From the NCBI GenBank assembly GCA_019638495.1, contig JAHBTQ010000009.1:62001-126000 (forward strand): a DNA stretch of 64,000 nt, written 5' to 3'. Source of the stretch: Taibaiella sp. (GTDB lineage: Bacteria; Bacteroidota; Bacteroidia; Chitinophagales; Chitinophagaceae). A model generated the notes under the pieces. The model did not search any database. It saw nothing but the letters and a program-made list of their open reading frames with translations, and was not told where the DNA came from. Below are positions 27,400-35,507 of the stretch, one piece after another. The position numbers and the translations under genes are program-made. The stretch's first letter is position 1; every line of letters starts with the position of its first letter.

Positions 27400-28623
27400 C
27401 TACATCACCACTACCCGCCTTGTCACACTTCCCGCCTTGCCTTGCAAGGTCACGTTATAGTTGCCTGGTGGCAGGTTGTTTACGGGCAGGTTGTGTTGCC
27501 ATTGCTTGCCTGCCGACACGTCCAGGGATATCCACACCCGACCTTGCATATCAGTCACACGCAGGGTGGCAGGTTCGGAGTCTTCCCTGTTTATGGCTAT
27601 CATCAGCATATCGTGGGCTGGCACCGGGTACACGTTCATATCAGCAGTAGTAGGGATCGCGTCAATTACAGCATTGGGCATTTCTTCATAGTGGAAGCGA
27701 AGGGCCTGGGCCCCGGTATCTACCTGCCATGCACTACCACTCCACGACTCATAATAAACAAACAGCGGCAGCCCATGCGCATTGTAAGTATAGTGGGCGC
27801 GATAACTTTTTTTAAATACTGTATCCTTGTATTCCATTTCTTCAATGGCCGGCAAGTGGTCGGTAATATCACTGTAAATGTACCGTTGAGACGTGTCCCA
27901 GTTACTGCCTGTCCACGACACAAATGATCGCGACACGCGGTCACCGGCAGCATCATAAGCATATATAGTGGCAGTGACAGGCACGGTCATTGAAAGTGTA
28001 GCATTGAAAGCCTCGTAATAGATAAAGGATATCCGACCCGCTGCATCATACACGTAGTGGGTGGTCGACGAATCGCCCCATGCCGTCGCCAGCACTCTAT
28101 GCCCAATGGCCCTCACCTTATTATCTGCCGAATAGGAATAGGTGCTTTGAACTACCGGGTCCATAGTACCTCCTGCCGCGTTCCACATTGAGCTTAGTTC
28201 GTCGTTGACGTTGTTGTCAGCATCATAGCCATATTCGATAGCGCTCTCAGGTTGCCAACCGGGCGCCGTTGAGTTCTTGCGCGAGGTCAGTTCGCGAACG
28301 CAGTTTCCTGCCGCATCATACTCCTTGCTGTACACATACGTAGACGTCCATCCTGTGAATACCAACGGCATGCAGGTATCATAGTCCCATACCCACGCTT
28401 CGCCTGCTTCGTCATAATGTCCGGTACGGTCTCCGTGGTAGCGATAATATGTAGAGTCAGCCAGAGTATAAGATACTCCGTCGTAGAGCAGGCGCGCCAT
28501 TGATAAGAGGCGAACCGGTGCTGTTCCTGCGCTACGCTGCCCCGCGGTGGGCTGGGCATAGGCGCACAAAGACATGCTTACAAGAGCTATAAGGGCAGAA
28601 GCGAAAGATATTGCGTGCTTCAT
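27400..28623 (-). CDS. secreted YD/RHS-like repeat protein with T9SS type A sorting domain
   Basis: 407 residues. Residues 1-24 are a signal peptide (ending CAYAQ). Residues ~60-310 carry repeated YD-type strands: YKYDAAGNCVREL-like units seen as YDAAGNCVREL, YGYDADNNVND, YVYDAAGRISFIYY, YAYDAAGDRVSRSF and YTYNAHGLPLFVYY. The C-terminal ~75 residues (MNVYPVPAHDMLMIAI ... SVTRRVVVM) are a T9SS sorting domain. Unlike true RHS proteins it is short and has no toxin tail or protease core, so it is probably a small beta-solenoid surface protein. The function is unknown. Confidence 0.8.
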   Translation of the reverse strand: MKHAISFASALIALVSMSLCAYAQPTAGQRSAGTAPVRLLSMARLLYDGVSYTLADSTYYRYHGDRTGHYDEAGEAWVWDYDTCMPLVFTGWTSTYVYSKEYDAAGNCVRELTSRKNSTAPGWQPESAIEYGYDADNNVNDELSSMWNAAGGTMDPVVQSTYSYSADNKVRAIGHRVLATAWGDSSTTHYVYDAAGRISFIYYEAFNATLSMTVPVTATIYAYDAAGDRVSRSFVSWTGSNWDTSQRYIYSDITDHLPAIEEMEYKDTVFKKSYRAHYTYNAHGLPLFVYYESWSGSAWQVDTGAQALRFHYEEMPNAVIDAIPTTADMNVYPVPAHDMLMIAINREDSEPATLRVTDMQGRVWISLDVSAGKQWQHNLPVNNLPPGNYNVTLQGKAGSVTRRVVVM

Positions 28624-28785
28624 ACGGCGGTTCTTTTGGGTATGCTGAAAAATAAACCTTTCATTAATAAAGACGTAATACTTCGGCTATTCCTTGGCTT
28701 TTAATATCGTAGCATTTTTTTTTGCATTTCCAGCGCATACCCGCTACATGCCAGGAAAAGTACACGCAGATAGGCAAATTAGTAT

Positions 28786-29148
28786 CTACCCAACTTCCAC
28801 TGCCGCATACTTCAACCCCCAATTCGCCATAGCCTGCATCACAGGCGCCAGCTCAGTACCTGCTGGGGTGAGGCTGTAGGTAACATGTGGTGGCACCACT
28901 GGCTTTACCTCGCGGTGCACCAGGGTGTCTGCTTCAAGTTCCTTTAGCTGTTGTATCAGCATCTTCTCGGTGATGGCAGGTATCAGTTTCTTCAACGCGC
29001 CATAGCGTTGCGGGCCTGCTATGAGGTGGTATAGTATCAGCGCCTTCCAGCGGCCGCCAATACGGTCCAGCGTAAAGGTGACGGGGCATTTGCTTAGCTC
29101 GCCTTGCTTGTTGGCGTGGTTTGTTGAGGATTCTTTAACAGCATACAT
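28786..29148 (-). CDS. HxlR-family winged-helix transcriptional regulator
   Basis: 120 residues. The HxlR pattern is complete: a Cys-Pro near the N-terminus (LSKCPVTFTLDRIGGRWKAL), the recognition helix region RYGALKKLIPAITEKMLIQQLKEL and the wing PPHVTYSLTPAGTEL. Members often sense electrophiles or quinones through the conserved Cys and repress a divergent oxidoreductase. Here an NmrA-type reductase gene is divergent, 78 bp away, and the gap contains an 11-bp inverted repeat covering promoter elements of both genes, which supports autoregulation and control of the neighbour. Confidence 0.93.
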   Translation of the reverse strand: MYAVKESSTNHANKQGELSKCPVTFTLDRIGGRWKALILYHLIAGPQRYGALKKLIPAITEKMLIQQLKELEADTLVHREVKPVVPPHVTYSLTPAGTELAPVMQAMANWGLKYAAVEVG

Positions 29149-29151
29149 AGA

Positions 29152-29189
29152 TACTTACTTTTTGGTTAGTACTTGTTGAAAAGTAAGTA
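29152..29189. promoter_or_regulatory. candidate HxlR operator: inverted repeat TACTTACTTTT / AAAAGTAAGTA
   Basis: Perfect 11-bp arms at 29152-29162 and 29179-29189 with a 16-bp spacer that contains a further TACTT-N6-AAGTA palindrome (29170-29185). TACT...AGTA symmetry resembles YodB/HxlR-type sites. It overlaps the transcript start of the regulator and the -33 region of the reductase promoter. Confidence 0.65.
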
Positions 29190-29203
29190 CAAAAATACCT
29201 TTG
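29172..29203 (+). promoter_or_regulatory. promoter of the NmrA-type reductase gene
   Basis: TACCTTTG at 29196-29203 with CTTG 20 bp upstream (29172-29175). Its -7 box overlaps the divergent -7 box by two bases, and its -33 lies inside the operator palindrome. Confidence 0.5.
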
Positions 29204-29221
29204 CCCTATCAAAAAAACAAA
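29190..29221 (-). promoter_or_regulatory. promoter of the HxlR regulator gene
   Basis: On the minus strand TTTG (29218-29221), 20 bp, TATTTTTG (29190-29197). The regulator's ATG is 42 bp further on, and the operator lies between. Confidence 0.55.
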
Positions 29222-29226
29222 CAGTT

Positions 29227-30111
29227 ATGAAATACGTTATTACAGGCTCGCTGGGCCATATCAGCAAACCGGTGGCACAGCGCCTGGCAAGTGCAGGGCA
29301 CGATGTAACCGTTATCAGCAGCAATGCGGACAGGGCAGCAGAAATAGAAGCCATAGGAGCAAAGGCGGCTATAGGCTCGGTAGAAGACAAGGAATTCCTG
29401 GCGCGCACGTTTGCAGGGGCAGATGTGGTGTACACCATGGTGCCACCCACCTGGAACGCCGCCGACTGGAAAGCACACATACACAATGTGGGCCGCAACT
29501 ATGCCGAAGCGATTAAATCGGCCGGTGTGAAGAAGGTTGTGAACCTGAGCAGCATGGGTGCACACATGCCCGCAGGTGCGGGACCAGTAACAGGTCTCCA
29601 CCGCGTAGAGGGCGAACTGAACCAACTGAACGGTGTAGACGTGAAGCACCTGCGCCCGGCATTCTTCTATCACAACTTCCTGGCCAACATTGGCATGGTG
29701 AAGCACATGAACATAATTGGCGCAAACTATGGGGAGGGTACAACAGTGCCGCTTGTGCACCCGGCAGATATTGCTGCTGCGGCAAGCGAAGAATTGCTCA
29801 ATCCATCATTCACCGGCAAGAGTGTGCGCTATGTAGTAAGCGATGAACGCACCACACATGATATAGCAAAAGTATTGGGCACTGCCATCGGCAAGCCGGA
29901 ACTGCCATGGGTAAACTTCCGCGACGAAGACACAATAGGAGGTATGGTACAGGCAGGGCTGAGCCAGGAGGTAGCCACCAACTATGCTGAGATGGGCACC
30001 GCTATGGCAAGCGGTGAAATGGCGGCAGACTATCGCGCAAATAAACCCGTGCTAAGCCCAACAAAGCTGGAAGACTTTGCTAAGGAGTTTGCGGCGGCGT
30101 ATGCGGGGTAA
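29227..30111 (+). CDS. NmrA-like NAD(P)-binding atypical SDR
   Basis: 294 residues from the ATG at 29227; the open frame reaches back to 29173 but those codons overlap the operator and promoter. KYVITGSLGHISKPVAQRL carries the Rossmann glycine pattern at the N-terminus, followed by a NADP-type VISSNADRAAEIEAIGA strand. VVNLSSMGAH and the HLRPAFFYHNFL segment are typical of the NmrA/quinone oxidoreductase 2 branch. Such enzymes reduce quinones or simply bind NADP as sensors. Divergent from an HxlR regulator, which usually controls this kind of gene. A strong terminator follows the stop. Confidence 0.88.
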   Translation: MKYVITGSLGHISKPVAQRLASAGHDVTVISSNADRAAEIEAIGAKAAIGSVEDKEFLARTFAGADVVYTMVPPTWNAADWKAHIHNVGRNYAEAIKSAGVKKVVNLSSMGAHMPAGAGPVTGLHRVEGELNQLNGVDVKHLRPAFFYHNFLANIGMVKHMNIIGANYGEGTTVPLVHPADIAAAASEELLNPSFTGKSVRYVVSDERTTHDIAKVLGTAIGKPELPWVNFRDEDTIGGMVQAGLSQEVATNYAEMGTAMASGEMAADYRANKPVLSPTKLEDFAKEFAAAYAG

Positions 30112-30126
30112 GGGAAGCAATGAAGA

Positions 30127-30163
30127 ACGGTGCTGCCCCCCTTAGGCGGCAGCACCGTTTTTT
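30127..30163 (+). terminator. rho-independent terminator after the NmrA-like gene
   Basis: Stem ACGGTGCTGCC / GGCAGCACCGT (30127-30137 and 30148-30158) with a 10-base loop and a run of six T. Confidence 0.85.
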
Positions 30164-30213
30164 AACGACGCCAACTGCCTCGTTTTTAAGCAATACACAG
30201 TATCTTTAGAGAA

Positions 30214-30441
30214 ATGATCGCGGTAGTAGGCACATATCAAAACGGGGTTGTGAAGCTGGAAAAGGAACTTTCCTCAGAAAATCCTCTCAGGGTGATAGTC
30301 ACCTTTCTCGACGATGTGAAGATATCTTCAAAAGAACCCCTTAGCTTATCCGATTTTTCTTTTGCGCAAAGTCAGAAAAACCTGGAGGATTTTAAGGGGT
30401 CATTTAATAACACACTGATTGACGAAAGACGTAGCAAATAG
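30214..30441 (+). CDS. small antitoxin-like protein
   Basis: 75 residues. The start IAVVGTYQNGVVKLEKEL, followed by a VIVTFLDD strand, resembles the AF2212/DUF104-like antitoxin N-terminus (xxYxNGVxKL). The rest (LSLSDFSFAQSQKNLEDFKGSFNNTLIDERR) resembles the C-terminal, toxin-binding part of antitoxins that in Bacteroidota usually precede a VapC/PIN toxin. No toxin gene follows: the next frame is a 49-residue acidic ORF that overlaps it. So it may be an orphan antitoxin. The assignment is by pattern and tentative. Confidence 0.55.
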   Translation: MIAVVGTYQNGVVKLEKELSSENPLRVIVTFLDDVKISSKEPLSLSDFSFAQSQKNLEDFKGSFNNTLIDERRSK

Positions 30442-30568
30442 CAACTCCGAGGAGGAACTGGAAGACATCCGCCTTTATGATGAAGCAAAAGCAGCGGGCG
30501 AACCTTCTATTCCCATCGACGAGGCTTTTAGAATTATGGACACGGAACGTAAGAAATCCGGGCGATAA
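30419..30568 (+). CDS. tiny acidic ORF overlapping the antitoxin-like gene
   Basis: 49 codons from a TTG that directly follows a TGA in the same frame, overlapping the end of the upstream gene by 23 bp. The product is strongly acidic at its N-terminal half (SEEELEDIRLYDEAKAAGE) and basic at the end (DTERKKSGR); the LYDEAK...SIPIDEAFRIMD pattern resembles the C-terminus of Phd/RelB-type antitoxins. It may be a genuine coupled small gene or a remnant of a toxin-antitoxin module. No ATG or Shine-Dalgarno is seen, so confidence is low. Confidence 0.35.
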   Translation: MTKDVANSNSEEELEDIRLYDEAKAAGEPSIPIDEAFRIMDTERKKSGR

Positions 30569-30639
30569 TTTCTCCGTTACATTCCTGTAAAAAACATACC
30601 GACAGCTACTGAAATGCGCCCTACCCCATCATTTCTGCC

Positions 30640-30647
30640 TAATTTTG
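30640..30647 (+). promoter_or_regulatory. TAATTTTG -7 box of the J-domain gene
   Basis: TAnnTTTG match 10 bp before the ATG at 30658, giving a predicted leader of only a few bases. No -33 match was found. Confidence 0.4.
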
Positions 30648-30657
30648 CAGCCGTAGC

Positions 30658-31311
30658 ATGCAGCTCAAGGACCACTATAAAACGCTCGGTGTTAAGCCAT
30701 CAGCTCCCAATACGGAGATAAAGAAGGCTTACCGCACGCTGGCAGTGAAGTATCACCCGGATAAGAATCCGGATAGTGCGCTATGCGAGGTGCAGTTTAA
30801 AGAGGTCAATGAGGCTTACTCTATCCTGTCTGATACACAGAAACGCGCACGGTATGACGAGGAGCGCTGGCTAAACGGCATGGGCCAGAAGACCAGCTAC
30901 AACGAAGGTGTAACCCCCAACTGGCTGAAGAACGTATGCGTAGAACTTAACACCAGCCTAAACCAGATGGACACACACCGCCTGAGCCAGAGCACCCTGC
31001 AGACCTACATGCTGATGATACTGGCAGATGCACACCTCGGAATCTTGCAGAGCGAAAACGATACTGAAACAAACCGCCACATAGTGAGCGAGCTGCTGAA
31101 GGCCAGCAGCAAACTGGAGCACCGCTACCTACCCGATGTGCTGAGCAGCCTGATGGTGGTGGCAGGCAGCGATAGCCATGCGAGCCAACTGATAAACCAA
31201 TACAATGCCGAGCGAAACAAGCAGGAGCTACGCGAGCGAATGTTTCCCTACATAGTGCTGGGCGTTACCCTTGCTTTGTGCGCATTCATGTATTTTTACG
31301 CCGGCATGTAA
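30658..31311 (+). CDS. J-domain protein with C-terminal membrane anchor
   Basis: 217 residues. Residues ~5-70 are a J domain with the HPD triad in KYHPDKNPD and the helix IV segment EAYSILSDTQKRARYDE. The middle (~80-190) is helical and of no family I recognise. Residues ~196-214 (PYIVLGVTLALCAFMYFY) form one C-terminal transmembrane helix. There is no Gly/Phe or zinc-finger region, so this is a type III J-protein that would recruit DnaK to the membrane from the cytoplasmic side. PaaY starts 16 bp after its stop and is probably co-transcribed. Confidence 0.88.
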   Translation: MQLKDHYKTLGVKPSAPNTEIKKAYRTLAVKYHPDKNPDSALCEVQFKEVNEAYSILSDTQKRARYDEERWLNGMGQKTSYNEGVTPNWLKNVCVELNTSLNQMDTHRLSQSTLQTYMLMILADAHLGILQSENDTETNRHIVSELLKASSKLEHRYLPDVLSSLMVVAGSDSHASQLINQYNAERNKQELRERMFPYIVLGVTLALCAFMYFYAGM

Positions 31312-31327
31312 TCTGCCCACATAGCTT

Positions 31328-31933
31328 ATGATCTACGCTTTCAAAGGTTTTATTCCGGTCGTTCATCCGTCATCATTTGTGCATCCGCAGGCCGCAGTGA
31401 CCGGCAATGTTATCATTGGCAAAAATGTGTACATAGGCCCGGGTGCTGCTATTCGTGGCGACTGGGGCGGTATAGTAATAGAGGACGGCTGCAACGTGCA
31501 GGAAAATTGCACCATTCATATGTTTCCTGGTGTAACGGTGACACTGCGTGAGAGTGCACACATAGGCCATGGTGCCATAGTGCACGGCGCCAACGTGGGC
31601 CGCAATGTAATGGTGGGCATGAACTCTGTACTGATGGACGAAGCAGAGATAGGCGACGAGTCCATAATCGGGGCTATGACCTTTGTGCCGGCAAAGACTA
31701 TTATCCCTGCGCGCTCTGTAGTAGTGGGCAATCCTGGCAAGGTAGTGAAGCAGGTAAGTGACGAGATGCTGGCCTGGAAAACCATGGGTACCAAACTATA
31801 CCAGGCCCTGCCGTCAGACTGCCATGAAACATTGATCGCCTGCCAGCCATTAAGCGAGATACCGGCCAACAGGCCAACACAAGAGTCGCTGTATAGTACG
31901 TGGGAAGCTATTAAGGCAAATTCAAAGGGGTAA
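31328..31933 (+). CDS. paaY: PaaY-like hexapeptide-repeat protein (gamma-carbonic anhydrase/thioesterase superfamily)
   Basis: 201 residues. A left-handed beta-helix of hexapeptide repeats runs from residue ~12 to ~150 (HPQAAVTGNVIIGKNVYIGPGAAIRG...). The metal-binding His residues are in NCTIHMFPG and GHGAIVHGA. The C-terminal helix VVKQVSDEMLAWKTMGTKLYQ is the hallmark that separates PaaY/CaiE from other gamma-carbonic anhydrases. PaaY is a thioesterase that clears dead-end CoA esters in phenylacetate catabolism, but no other paa gene is in this window, so the pathway here is unproven. Confidence 0.8.
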   Translation: MIYAFKGFIPVVHPSSFVHPQAAVTGNVIIGKNVYIGPGAAIRGDWGGIVIEDGCNVQENCTIHMFPGVTVTLRESAHIGHGAIVHGANVGRNVMVGMNSVLMDEAEIGDESIIGAMTFVPAKTIIPARSVVVGNPGKVVKQVSDEMLAWKTMGTKLYQALPSDCHETLIACQPLSEIPANRPTQESLYSTWEAIKANSKG

Positions 31934-31935
31934 AT

Positions 31936-31985
31936 CCCAAGGATTAAATTCCAAATCCCAAACGGCAGATTCCAAATTTCAGGTG
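31936..31985. repeat. short TTCCAAAT-type intergenic repeat
   Basis: The segment contains TTCCAAATCCCAAACGG and GATTCCAAATTTCAGG, i.e. imperfect iterations of ATTCCAAAT(C/T). Such strings are often seen in Bacteroidota intergenic DNA. The coordinates are approximate. Confidence 0.35.
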
Positions 31986-32045
31986 CCAACTCCCGGGAAA
32001 AAATAAACACAAGGGGCACAAAGCTTGTGCGGACCAGCAATTTAG

Positions 32046-33245
32046 TTAACGCGGATTGTAGACTACTGCTACTTCGTAAGATTCATTCTGCAACTCAGGG
32101 GAGATGCGGCCAAGTGGAACGTCCTTGCCTTGAGGTGTGGGCTCACAAATGGTGTAGCGCTCACCATTGTAAATGATGGGCTTGCCAATGGGTTTATCAA
32201 ACTTCACTGCGATCGTCACGTGCTCTGGGTATGCAAGTACCAGCATAGGCAGGTTGTATATTTCCTTAACCAGGTAGAAGAAGAGTGCTGCCCTATCCTC
32301 GCAATCACTGCCTTCGTACAGTAGAGTTTGCTCTGCCATCAGTCGTTTTTCCTTACCAAAGTTCTGCCGGTCGGGCTGGTAAAGGAATGCGTAGCGCGTA
32401 AAGCGCATGAGGTAGTCAACTCCCTGCTTTGTACCCATCTGCCGCACGTTCTCCCTCAGTTGTGGAATCAGTGACTCATAAGTTGTCTGGCTCAGCGGCA
32501 TGTTGAAATAAAGCTGGTAGTCAGCCACTGGATAGTTTGCAAAAATGTTCTTCACCTTGGGATTCAGCTTCAACTTGAAGCGGTAGTCGATGTCCTGGTA
32601 GTTGAATGCCAGGTCCTTCTCTACATAGTCCTGCGAACTGAAGGAAGGCAGGTGCGTAAGCTTGTAAGAAAAGCTACCGGTAGCCTCAGGCACATCAATC
32701 TTCACCGGCTCAAACTTGTTGGCATTAAAGTCAATGCTTCCATAGTCGTGATAGTTGAGGCATACATATTGCTTGCCCTTGTTGGTGTAATATGGTATGT
32801 CATATATCTGCTCATCGCATTGCACGTAGAAGAGCAATTTATCGCCGGCCACCTTCAACGTAGCATCAAACCCGGTCTTGGACAGGAAGTACCACTTATA
32901 CAGCGTATAGCGCGGATAGTTATCGCCCTTGGGGCTCAGGTATTGTGCAGTCTTGCGAATGAGTTGATAGTATAGCCAATCATCAGGCTTGCGGTCGCTG
33001 CGATAGTTGCGTAGTGCAGTCACCACCTGGTCATAGCCACCGTTTTCCATCTGCTCGTAAAATGCCCTGATGTTGATCTCTGTAAGCGGCTCATCAAAAT
33101 CAACGAAAGATGCGTGAAGGCCGGTAAGTGATATGGAATCTCCGTAAAACTCAAATGCTATCTGCTGCACGGGCCTTGGGCTACCGGCTTTCACGTCTGT
33201 AAACAGAAGCGTGGCAATAGCTAATATGAGCAAACGGATTTTCAT
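32046..33245 (-). CDS. exported transglutaminase-like protein
   Basis: 399 residues. Residues 1-20 are a signal peptide. The first ~270 residues are beta-rich and unassigned. The C-terminal ~100 residues look like a transglutaminase-like core: Cys in EGSDCEDRAALFFYLVKEIY (~321), His in YPEHVTIAVKF (~352) and an acidic residue in YTICEPT (~375), in the expected Cys-His-Asp/Glu order. The DCEDR form is frequent in bacterial members. If active it would be a periplasmic peptidase or crosslinker; the substrate is unknown. The upstream half has no catalytic motif. Confidence 0.7.
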   Translation of the reverse strand: MKIRLLILAIATLLFTDVKAGSPRPVQQIAFEFYGDSISLTGLHASFVDFDEPLTEINIRAFYEQMENGGYDQVVTALRNYRSDRKPDDWLYYQLIRKTAQYLSPKGDNYPRYTLYKWYFLSKTGFDATLKVAGDKLLFYVQCDEQIYDIPYYTNKGKQYVCLNYHDYGSIDFNANKFEPVKIDVPEATGSFSYKLTHLPSFSSQDYVEKDLAFNYQDIDYRFKLKLNPKVKNIFANYPVADYQLYFNMPLSQTTYESLIPQLRENVRQMGTKQGVDYLMRFTRYAFLYQPDRQNFGKEKRLMAEQTLLYEGSDCEDRAALFFYLVKEIYNLPMLVLAYPEHVTIAVKFDKPIGKPIIYNGERYTICEPTPQGKDVPLGRISPELQNESYEVAVVYNPR

Positions 33246-33401
33246 GTGTTGTTGTACCTAAAGTTACGAAACTTAACAATTACATAATATTAAGTTTTTG
33301 GAGAAAAGTTTGAGAAAACAAGTCTTTAGGAATGCATTATAACTTTTCACACGTTTCATGCCGCAAAAAACGAACTACCTTTAACCATAAATCTGCCATA
33401 G

Positions 33402-34589
33402 ATGCTGCGTGAAACCATCCAAAACCGAGCAAAAGACCTCTTACCGTGGGCCAGGGATATAAGGCGTCACATCCATGCCCACCCCGAATTGTCGTTTTTG
33501 GAGCACAATACATCTGCATACATACATGAGCAGCTTGACGCCATGGGCATCACCGACCGCAAAACAGTGGCAGGTACCGGCATCGTGGCGCTGATAAAAG
33601 GGAAAAATGCCGACTCAAAGTGTGTGGCCCTGCGCGCGGATATGGACGCCCTGCCAATAAGGGAAGAGAACGAAGTGCCGTACAAATCGCAAAATGAAGG
33701 AGTGATGCACGCCTGCGGACATGATGTGCACACTACCTGCCTGCTGGGCGCTGCGCGTATTCTTCAGGAAAACCGTGACAACTTTAATGGCACTGTAAAG
33801 CTGCTCTTTCAGCCGGGAGAAGAAAAAGACCCGGGTGGCGCAAGCATAATGATCGCTGAGGGGGTGCTGGAAAACCCGAAGCCATCCGCCATCTTCGGGC
33901 TACATGTTTTCCCAGACCTGCCGGCAGGAACTACCGGCTTCCGGAGCGGGCAGTACATGGCCAGCGCAGATGAGATTTACATTACCATTACCGGCAAAGG
34001 CGGACATGCCGCACAGCCGCAGCGCACGGTGGACCCGATAGCCATTGCAGCACTGGTCATCACCGGATTGCAACAGGTAATCTCACGCAAGTGTGATCCA
34101 CTTTCTCCATCAGTCCTCACATTTGGGAAAATAACCGGCGGCACCGCTGTAAACATTATTCCCGACCAGGTTAAAATAGAAGGCACCTTCCGCGCTATGG
34201 ATGAAAAGTGGCGCCATGAAGCACACAAATGGATACGCGATTTCATAGAGCAAACATGCGCGGCCTATGGTGCACATGCCACAATTGAAATGCCTCCCGG
34301 CTACCCGGTTCTGTTTAACGACCCCGCACTTACAGCTAATGCTATTAGCTGGGCCAATGAATACATGGGCACTGACAATGTGAAACCATTGGAGATGCGC
34401 ATGGGCGCTGAAGACTTTGCGTTCTATACGCATCATGTGCCTGGCTGCTTCTATCGCATTGGCACCAACAGAGATGGCAAAGAATTTACAACGTCGGTGC
34501 ACAACGCACGCTTTGACGTAAATGAAGACGCGTTGCAAACAGGCATGGGTATGATGGCCTGGTGCGCAGTGAATGCGCTGTCAAACTAA
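33402..34589 (+). CDS. M20 family amidohydrolase (N-acyl-amino acid/hippurate hydrolase type)
   Basis: 395 residues with the full M20D pattern: HAHPELSF near residue 25, LRADMDALPI (~76), the metal-binding HACGHDVHTT (~105), Glu pair in LLFQPGEEKDPGG (~130), GLHVFPDLPAG, the lid-domain GKGGHAAQPQRTVDPI (~197) and C-terminal MGAEDFAFY. The family removes acyl groups from N-acyl amino acids or related amides using one or two divalent metals. No signal peptide, so cytoplasmic. The DoxX-like membrane protein gene starts nine bases after the stop, suggesting a two-gene operon. Confidence 0.92.
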   Translation: MLRETIQNRAKDLLPWARDIRRHIHAHPELSFLEHNTSAYIHEQLDAMGITDRKTVAGTGIVALIKGKNADSKCVALRADMDALPIREENEVPYKSQNEGVMHACGHDVHTTCLLGAARILQENRDNFNGTVKLLFQPGEEKDPGGASIMIAEGVLENPKPSAIFGLHVFPDLPAGTTGFRSGQYMASADEIYITITGKGGHAAQPQRTVDPIAIAALVITGLQQVISRKCDPLSPSVLTFGKITGGTAVNIIPDQVKIEGTFRAMDEKWRHEAHKWIRDFIEQTCAAYGAHATIEMPPGYPVLFNDPALTANAISWANEYMGTDNVKPLEMRMGAEDFAFYTHHVPGCFYRIGTNRDGKEFTTSVHNARFDVNEDALQTGMGMMAWCAVNALSN

Positions 34590-34598
34590 GAGGCGATA

Positions 34599-35507
34599 AT
34601 GAGCAAGGTTCTCCGATTCTTAAAAAGCAGGGAACTGTATTATGGCATGGCGCGATATTCGCTGGCTGCGCTGATGCTGAGTTTTGGTATGCTGAAGATA
34701 CTGGGCATGCAGTTCAATACCATCAGACCCTTTGCCACCTGGTCACAACCTTTGGAGAAACTATCGGGCCAGCAGCTTACCTGGGCTTTTATGGGTCACT
34801 CTATGTCCCTCCAGGTAATGATGGGTTTGCTCGAATTTATCCCGGCTTGCCTGCTGCTATTTCGAAGAACCGCACTTGCCGGAGCATTTTTACTTCTGCC
34901 CATGACCATTGGGGTGTTCCTGGTCAACTTCCAAATGAACCTATGGACGAACACAAAGCTGGATGCGGCCTTCATGCTGGCGGTGAATGTTTTGATTCTA
35001 CTTTTTGACAAAGCACGCCTACGGTCGATATTTAATGCATTATTCAACGGTAACAAGGCAACGGCAACCGAATTTGGAATTGCAATAGCGATCCTTGCGT
35101 TAGCAACAGTGCCCAGGTTACTTTCCCATCATTACAAGAACGACCAAAACGAGCTTACAGGAGACTGGTTCAATAATGGGCCGTATGCCTATCAACTGAT
35201 CAGAGAAACATCAAAAGGGCAACCGCTATCCCAACCGAGCACAACAGTATTTTTCGGCCCTAATGGAGAGTACAGTGAAATGAATGATAGCAACAGCAAG
35301 AGCGGCAGCTACAAACTATACAGCATTGACAGTAAGAGCCACATCATCGAAATATCACCAGAAGAATACGGCCCGTGGCGCGGCAGCTATTACTCGCTGA
35401 GCGGACGACTAAACTACCTTTTTTCCCGGGACACGCTGACCATCAGCAACGATGACGGTAACACATGGACACTCACTCGTCGAGCTATTATTCGCAACCC
35501 GGATTAA
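34599..35507 (+). CDS. DoxX-like membrane protein with soluble C-terminal domain
   Basis: 302 residues. The first ~175 residues hold four to five transmembrane helices: ARYSLAALMLSFGMLKILGMQF (~18-39), MSLQVMMGLLEFIPACLLLF, ALAGAFLLLPMTIGVFLVNF, LDAAFMLAVNVLILLF and FGIAIAILALATV. The order and the early GMxKIL motif are like DoxX proteins. The rest (~180-302) is a beta-rich domain (GDWFNNGPYAY, TTVFFGPNGEYSE, YYSLSGRLNYLFSRDTLTIS) similar in style to lipocalin-like domains. Its stop (TAA) directly abuts the stop of the convergent L,D-transpeptidase gene. The role is unknown. Confidence 0.7.
   Translation: MSKVLRFLKSRELYYGMARYSLAALMLSFGMLKILGMQFNTIRPFATWSQPLEKLSGQQLTWAFMGHSMSLQVMMGLLEFIPACLLLFRRTALAGAFLLLPMTIGVFLVNFQMNLWTNTKLDAAFMLAVNVLILLFDKARLRSIFNALFNGNKATATEFGIAIAILALATVPRLLSHHYKNDQNELTGDWFNNGPYAYQLIRETSKGQPLSQPSTTVFFGPNGEYSEMNDSNSKSGSYKLYSIDSKSHIIEISPEEYGPWRGSYYSLSGRLNYLFSRDTLTISNDDGNTWTLTRRAIIRNPD

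Noticed and set aside
30658..31933. Phenylacetate-degradation (paa) operon around the PaaY-like gene
   Set aside because: No paaABCDE, paaK, paaG or paaZ gene is in the window. The neighbours are a J-domain protein and a transglutaminase-like gene.
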